A stretch of DNA of 18,044 bases. Source: Niastella sp. GTDB lineage: Bacteria; Bacteroidota; Bacteroidia; Chitinophagales; Chitinophagaceae. How positions within the stretch are numbered: position 1 is the first letter of the stretch; each line of letters opens with the position of its first letter. Made by a program: the position numbers and the translations under genes. The notes under the pieces are model-generated. The model saw only the letters and a program-made list of their open reading frames with translations. It was not told the origin of the DNA and did no database searches. The stretch lies in contig JAJKIL010000421.1 in assembly GCA_021154515.1 (NCBI GenBank), positions 1 through 18,044 on the forward strand, in the 5' to 3' direction. This document shows, piece by piece, positions 14,866 to 18,044 of the stretch.

Positions 14866-15561
14866 CTAGTCTACTTTCTTTGACAAAGGTAATTTCACAT
14901 ACTGTACCAGCACTGAATCACCATCTTTCAGCAGTGAATTCAGATCAGGATTGAGTGTATTGATCGTTGGGATCTCAGTGGCAGTTATAGCGCAATCTTT
15001 TGTAACAACCGCATAGGTTAACAGGGGAGCATAATAATTAGCGCCTTCCACAACCAGGGGATATGATTTACGATAGGTTGCGCAATTGGCATCAGGGCAA
15101 TTATACAATGCTGTAAACTGAGGCACCTGACCTAATAAAGCGCCACATGAAGTAGCATAAGTTGGGAAAGGAGTTGCAGTGTATTCGGTAACCAGCAGCA
15201 CAGAATCCATTGCACCGGTGATCTCCATATTTACACCATTCACGTTTACCAGGTTATCATTTAAAAAGCTAACAGTCTGGGTTGATGGAGGAACGGGTAC
15301 AGAGGTCATACCAACAAAGAAATTGGCCCTTGCATCAGGAGATACGTTTCTGTTAATGAAGCCCTGGATCAATGCAGGATCAGTTACAGCGCCATTCTTT
15401 GTACGGATTGACAACTCTTTCACTTCCATAGAAGCACCGGGATAATAAACAGACAGAATTTTATCCCCGGCAGGTGCAGACTGTGAGTCTTTTTTAGAAC
15501 AAGAATAAAGAATAACACCAGTAGTTAATGCTAATACAGGGAACAGGATTCTAAGTTTCAT
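14866..15561 (-). CDS. Lipoprotein of unknown function, 231 residues
   Basis: I choose ATG 15561, which opens on a lipoprotein signal: MKLRILFPVLALTTGVILYS then Cys21 (LYSC), giving 231 residues. An upstream in-frame ATG (15654) would add 31 residues ahead of the signal; see the entry for its Shine-Dalgarno site. The mature part has four cysteines (SCGALL, NCPDANC, DCAI) and mixed alpha/beta character, with LVVEGANYYAPLLTYAVVT as its most ordered stretch. No known domain or catalytic motif is recognised. It should be an envelope-anchored protein. It forms its own transcription unit with a hairpin terminator; the neighbouring 184-residue lipoprotein gene, 278 bp downstream, has a separate promoter and terminator. 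Confidence 0.78.
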   Translation of the reverse strand: MKLRILFPVLALTTGVILYSCSKKDSQSAPAGDKILSVYYPGASMEVKELSIRTKNGAVTDPALIQGFINRNVSPDARANFFVGMTSVPVPPSTQTVSFLNDNLVNVNGVNMEITGAMDSVLLVTEYTATPFPTYATSCGALLGQVPQFTALYNCPDANCATYRKSYPLVVEGANYYAPLLTYAVVTKDCAITATEIPTINTLNPDLNSLLKDGDSVLVQYVKLPLSKKVD

Positions 15562-15651
15562 TGCGTTTTTTATTATAGTTTTTATAGAATACAATGGTTT
15601 ACCGTTTGGTGCGCACACGCCAGCCATTACAGCCGCATACATGCGTCCATT

Positions 15652-15664
15652 CATTTTTTCCTCC
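15652..15664 (-). promoter_or_regulatory. Strong Shine-Dalgarno site before an alternative start of the lipoprotein gene
   Basis: On the minus strand GGAGG (complement 15660-15664) stands 5 bases before ATG 15654. Such a good site is unusual among the genes of this window, most of whose starts have none. It would begin a 31-codon stretch (MNGRMYAAVMAGVCAPNG...) in frame with the lipoprotein, so it marks either a leader ORF fused in frame or a true upstream start. Confidence 0.45.
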
Positions 15665-16090
15665 GGGCTAAAGCTTCGCTAATTGTACATTAATAAAGGA
15701 TATGCTCCTTTTTTTCCAGGCAGTTAGGGGGGCAAACAACTGTTTATAGTTGTTGTAAAAATGGGCAACTCATCGTTTCTGCATTAGAATTGACAAGCGT
15801 TTGGCAGATGTTAGTAAAATTTTTGGCAAGTAAAAATTTCTGGTGGCAATCTGGCTCTGATGTTCCTGCAATCGGTGGGATTTGATTATCAGGGATGGCA
15901 AGTGTTTATAATTGTCAAAATTACACTAATCAGTTCAATTAACCAATAGTTAAGTGGGAATATTTTCTAATGAGAGTGAAATTCATCAATAAAAACGCAC
16001 GACGTATTATTATATATAGGGGCGGAATGTAATTATTTTTAAACGATAATTCCAAATACAGGTATCCATATTTGTTAACCTTATTATAAA
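15665..16090. other. Gene-free AT-rich stretch
   Basis: I see no gene here. There is a perfect 7-bp inverted repeat AACAACT/AGTTGTT (15735-15741 and 15748-15754, 6-base loop) about 175 bp upstream of the lipoprotein start, without a T run, so an operator is more likely than a terminator. TGGCA words recur four times between about 15800 and 15902 (twice as TGGCAAGT). The rest is low-complexity AT-rich sequence. Confidence 0.4.
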
Positions 16091-16124
16091 TATAAAAAAA
16101 CTCCTGTATTGAAATACAGGAGTT
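16091..16124 (-). terminator. Strong rho-independent terminator, minus strand
   Basis: AACTCCTGTAT (16099-16109), loop TGAA, ATACAGGAGTT (16114-16124): an 11-bp perfect stem. On the minus strand it is followed by a run of T (complement of the A run 16094-16100). It points to a transcript coming from higher coordinates on the minus strand, where only decayed coding sequence remains. Confidence 0.88.
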
Positions 16125-16520
16125 AGAGACAATTATTTTTACCTGGAATAGACATTCCCTGCGGAACAATTATCACTGTACGAAATAAAATGCACTTATC
16201 CATAGTGCCATCAGATTCAGTAACCTGATATTTATAAAACTTCCTTCTTGTTGAATTTTGATGCTCACATTCCAGAATGGCCCGGTAAGATCTGTATCGG
16301 TTGTACTGAACAACAAGGCCCCACTTTGCGGCTGCCGCCAGTTTATTCCCTGATGAAAGTGCCGGAAAAGCGGTGGTTTGTCCCGACCCGGGTGCACAAA
16401 ATGCTGTAAACCCCATTGTCGCTGGTACTGGTTGATGTTCCTTTAATAGTTACCGGTGACCTTTTCCCCTGGTAGCGATCACTGCAAACCTATTATTAAC
16501 CAATGTGGTGAAGGTTTGGA
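16123..16520 (-). pseudogene. Decayed minus-strand coding sequence, possibly a beta-sandwich/Ig-like protein end
   Basis: No single frame is convincing, but adjacent frames give protein-like pieces in order: TFTTLVNNRFAVIATRGKG (about 16510-16455), then SPVTIKGTSTSDNGVYSI (about 16462-16408), then a 97-codon frame ending at 16123 (GNKLAAAAKWGLVVQYNRYR, ending PGKNNCL). The first two pieces join across one frameshift into a pattern resembling Ig-like or repeat-strand modules. The last frame ends with a TAA that overlaps the strong minus-strand terminator, as a genuine gene end would. I read this as the frameshifted 3' remnant of a gene, though sequencing error or chance open frames are possible. 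Confidence 0.3.
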
Positions 16521-16546
16521 TTTTGGTTTTTATGGTTCAAATTTTG
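16515..16546 (+). promoter_or_regulatory. Possible promoter of the Reg_prop regulator gene
   Basis: TTTG (16515-16518), 20 bp, AAATTTTG (16539-16546): a Bacteroidota-type promoter with one mismatch in the -7 box. It predicts a leader of about 170 bases before ATG 16723. That leader contains an imperfect hairpin, TTTGGTTTTAGCC (16564-16576) with GGCTAAAAAAGACCAAA (16597-16613), which has a 4-base bulge, and a small perfect one, GCCAT-AAAAA-ATGGC (16650-16664). Confidence 0.35.
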
Positions 16547-16722
16547 TTCGATTGCTTCTTTTTTTTGGTTTTAGCCTGTAAAAAGTCAGAAAAGGCGGCT
16601 AAAAAAGACCAAACAACGGAAAATAAAACAACCGGCCAATGTGCACGCAGCCATAAAAAATGGCGGTTTCTCCTTAGAATTTTCCCTATTTTTAAGGCCT
16701 AACGATCAGAAAGGGGAACCAC

Positions 16723-18044
16723 ATGAGGTATAAAGCCATTGCTATACTTTCCTTATTGCTCACGTTTACCATCCGCCTGCTTGCAGATAATTACCCGGTC
16801 AAATTCCTGGGTATCGACCAGGGCTTGTCGAACAACGTTGTCACCACTATTTACCAGGATTATAAAGGCTTCCTATGGTTTGGCACCTACGACGGGCTCA
16901 ATCGCTATGATGGATATGGCTTCCGGATCTTCCGGAACGTCATTGGCGACAGCACTTCCTTAAATAATAATACTGTTTACACCATCGAGGGTGATGCCGC
17001 CAATAACATTTGGGTGGGCGGGCTCAAGGGGGCCTGTGTATTTGATCCGGTGCGTTCAACTTTCTCCCGTCTGCAATACCAGGGTTGGAAGGATGCGACC
17101 CGGCATTACGTACAGGATAACATCCATATTATTCAGGCGGCATCAGGATTGATGCTTGTTGGTTCCCAGCAAAATGGCTTACTGGTTTTTGAAAACAGAT
17201 CAACACCCGGTCAGCAAATACCATTGCTGCATGATAATATGACCGATGCGAATTATGATGTAACCGCCATTGAATTTGATAGCGTTCGCAACACTGTATG
17301 GCTCTTTATTCAACAGGTGGGTTTATGTCAATATGATCGGGTTAAAAAGCATTTGCGGGTAGTAAGCACCCAGATCAAACAAGCCAATTGTTTAAAGCTC
17401 GACAAACAGGACAATATATGGCTGGGGAATGAAAACGGCTTATACCAGTTCAGCACTACCACCAACCAATATTCAGCAAGTTATCTAAGCACACGCAGTA
17501 AGGTCGTAAACCTGTATTTCGACAAACAGCAACAAGGCTGGATCGGTTCCGACGGCAATGGACTGCTGGTGCTTCCGCCCGGCGCCTCCAAAGCCACGCC
17601 TTATGTAACTGCAGCGGGAAAATCTATTGTGAACAGCAATGCCGTGTATGCCATCTATGAAGATGCCGATGGCCGTAAATGGATCGGCACGTTGCGCGGC
17701 GGCATCAATGTAGTGGAATCCAAAACAAGTTCATTTACGCACATCACGTATAATCCGCCGGGAAACGACAATCTTGTCAGCAATTTCATCATGTCGTTTT
17801 GTGAAGATGAAAAGCACAATGTATGGATCGGCACCGACGGCGCAGGGTTGCGGTATTGGGACCGGCAAAAAAACGAGTTCACCCAATATACCCCCAACAA
17901 TGGCCCAAACGCCATCAGCAGCAATTTCATTACCAGTATTGTAAAAGATCATAACAACGAAGTATGGGTAAGTACCTGGCTGGGCGCCATTAATCGCTTT
18001 AACCGGTCAACCGGTACCTTCACCCGGTATGATTGTTACAATCC
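16723..18044 (+). CDS. Reg_prop sensor protein (hybrid two-component type), N-terminal part only
   Basis: 440 codons are present and the frame is open at the window end. Residues 1-21 form a signal peptide or first membrane anchor (AIAILSLLLTFTIRLLA). The rest is a periplasmic beta-propeller of Reg_prop repeats, with the signature I-x-x-D-x-x-G-x-x-W-x-G-T-x-x-G-L: visible near residues 40-66 (IYQDYKGFLWFGTYDGLNRY), 86-112, 224-245 (DKQDNIWLGNENGLYQF), 263-285, 308-330 (YEDADGRKWIGTLRGGI), 360-386 (IGTDGAGL) and 403-428. Such propellers sense oligosaccharides or similar ligands in HTCS proteins, followed by a Y_Y_Y domain, membrane span and kinase/receiver/AraC modules; those would lie beyond the window, and a simpler LytTR or LuxR output is also possible. 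The weak site AAGGGG lies 8 bp before the ATG. Targets are probably outside the window. Confidence 0.88.
   Translation, partial: MRYKAIAILSLLLTFTIRLLADNYPVKFLGIDQGLSNNVVTTIYQDYKGFLWFGTYDGLNRYDGYGFRIFRNVIGDSTSLNNNTVYTIEGDAANNIWVGGLKGACVFDPVRSTFSRLQYQGWKDATRHYVQDNIHIIQAASGLMLVGSQQNGLLVFENRSTPGQQIPLLHDNMTDANYDVTAIEFDSVRNTVWLFIQQVGLCQYDRVKKHLRVVSTQIKQANCLKLDKQDNIWLGNENGLYQFSTTTNQYSASYLSTRSKVVNLYFDKQQQGWIGSDGNGLLVLPPGASKATPYVTAAGKSIVNSNAVYAIYEDADGRKWIGTLRGGINVVESKTSSFTHITYNPPGNDNLVSNFIMSFCEDEKHNVWIGTDGAGLRYWDRQKNEFTQYTPNNGPNAISSNFITSIVKDHNNEVWVSTWLGAINRFNRSTGTFTRYDCYN

Noticed and set aside
15565..15700. Riboswitch (c-di-GMP-I-like words such as GTAAACCATTG) in the lipoprotein leader
   Set aside because: The order of conserved blocks and the required second half of the c-di-GMP-I consensus are missing, and I could not fold a closing stem.
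15939..16169. Minus-strand 76-residue ORF
   Set aside because: AT-rich composition, no family features, and it runs straight through the strong terminator at 16091-16124.
16532..16702. Small lipoprotein-like ORF (FFFLVLACKKSEK) just upstream of the Reg_prop regulator
   Set aside because: Lipobox resemblance comes from a T-rich then A-rich stretch that forms a hairpin arm; the rest is low-complexity and basic, and its start would precede the predicted transcription start.

Overview
The window looks like chromosome from a Bacteroidota species, most likely of the Chitinophagaceae (Niastella/Chitinophaga type). The signs are a SusC/SusD pair, a surface protein with a type IX secretion (T9SS) C-terminal domain, a Reg_prop sensor of the hybrid two-component kind, many short lipoproteins, promoters resembling TTTG-N19-TAnnTTTG, and weak or absent Shine-Dalgarno sites. 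The genus is inferred from gene content and style only.

Layout. 1-941 (-): 5' part of a secreted PNGase F-like glycoprotein amidase, cut by the window edge. 1317-3026 (-): TPR protein with one membrane segment and a C-terminal LuxR-like HTH. 3381-4721 (+): secreted nucleotide pyrophosphatase/phosphodiesterase of the alkaline phosphatase superfamily, closed by a strong terminator. 4861-7635 (+): 924-residue surface protein with SprB/PKD-like repeats and a T9SS tail. 7643-7750: inverted pair of heptanucleotide arrays in the convergent gap. 7840-9657 and 9697-12822 (-): SusD and SusC, with a small in-frame leader ORF and a plausible promoter upstream of susC. 12823-14032: a gene-poor repeat island. 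14033-14587 and 14866-15561 (-): two lipoproteins of unknown function, each with its own terminator. 16123-16520: decayed minus-strand coding sequence. 16723-end (+): N-terminal sensor part of a Reg_prop regulator, truncated by the window.

The most unusual part is the repeat island at 13100-13960. Its core, 13223-13879 (657 bp), has the geometry of a transposed non-autonomous element: 9-bp terminal inverted repeats abutted by an 8-bp near-perfect direct duplication (7/8), plus repeated subterminal AAAAGTTGGGGAC motifs. It has no transposase. Instead its interior is two head-to-head arrays of a degenerate 21-bp unit, which reads on either strand as a heptapeptide of the form V-A-F-Y-x-S-S. The flanks carry separate short-period arrays (45 bp on the left, 11 bp on the right).

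Functionally the conventional genes are envelope and nutrient-acquisition genes: glycoprotein deglycosylation, phosphodiester hydrolysis, TonB-dependent uptake and surface display. Nothing in the window ties them into one locus. No glycoside hydrolase, sigma/anti-sigma pair or regulator lies directly beside SusCD, so its substrate cannot be assigned.
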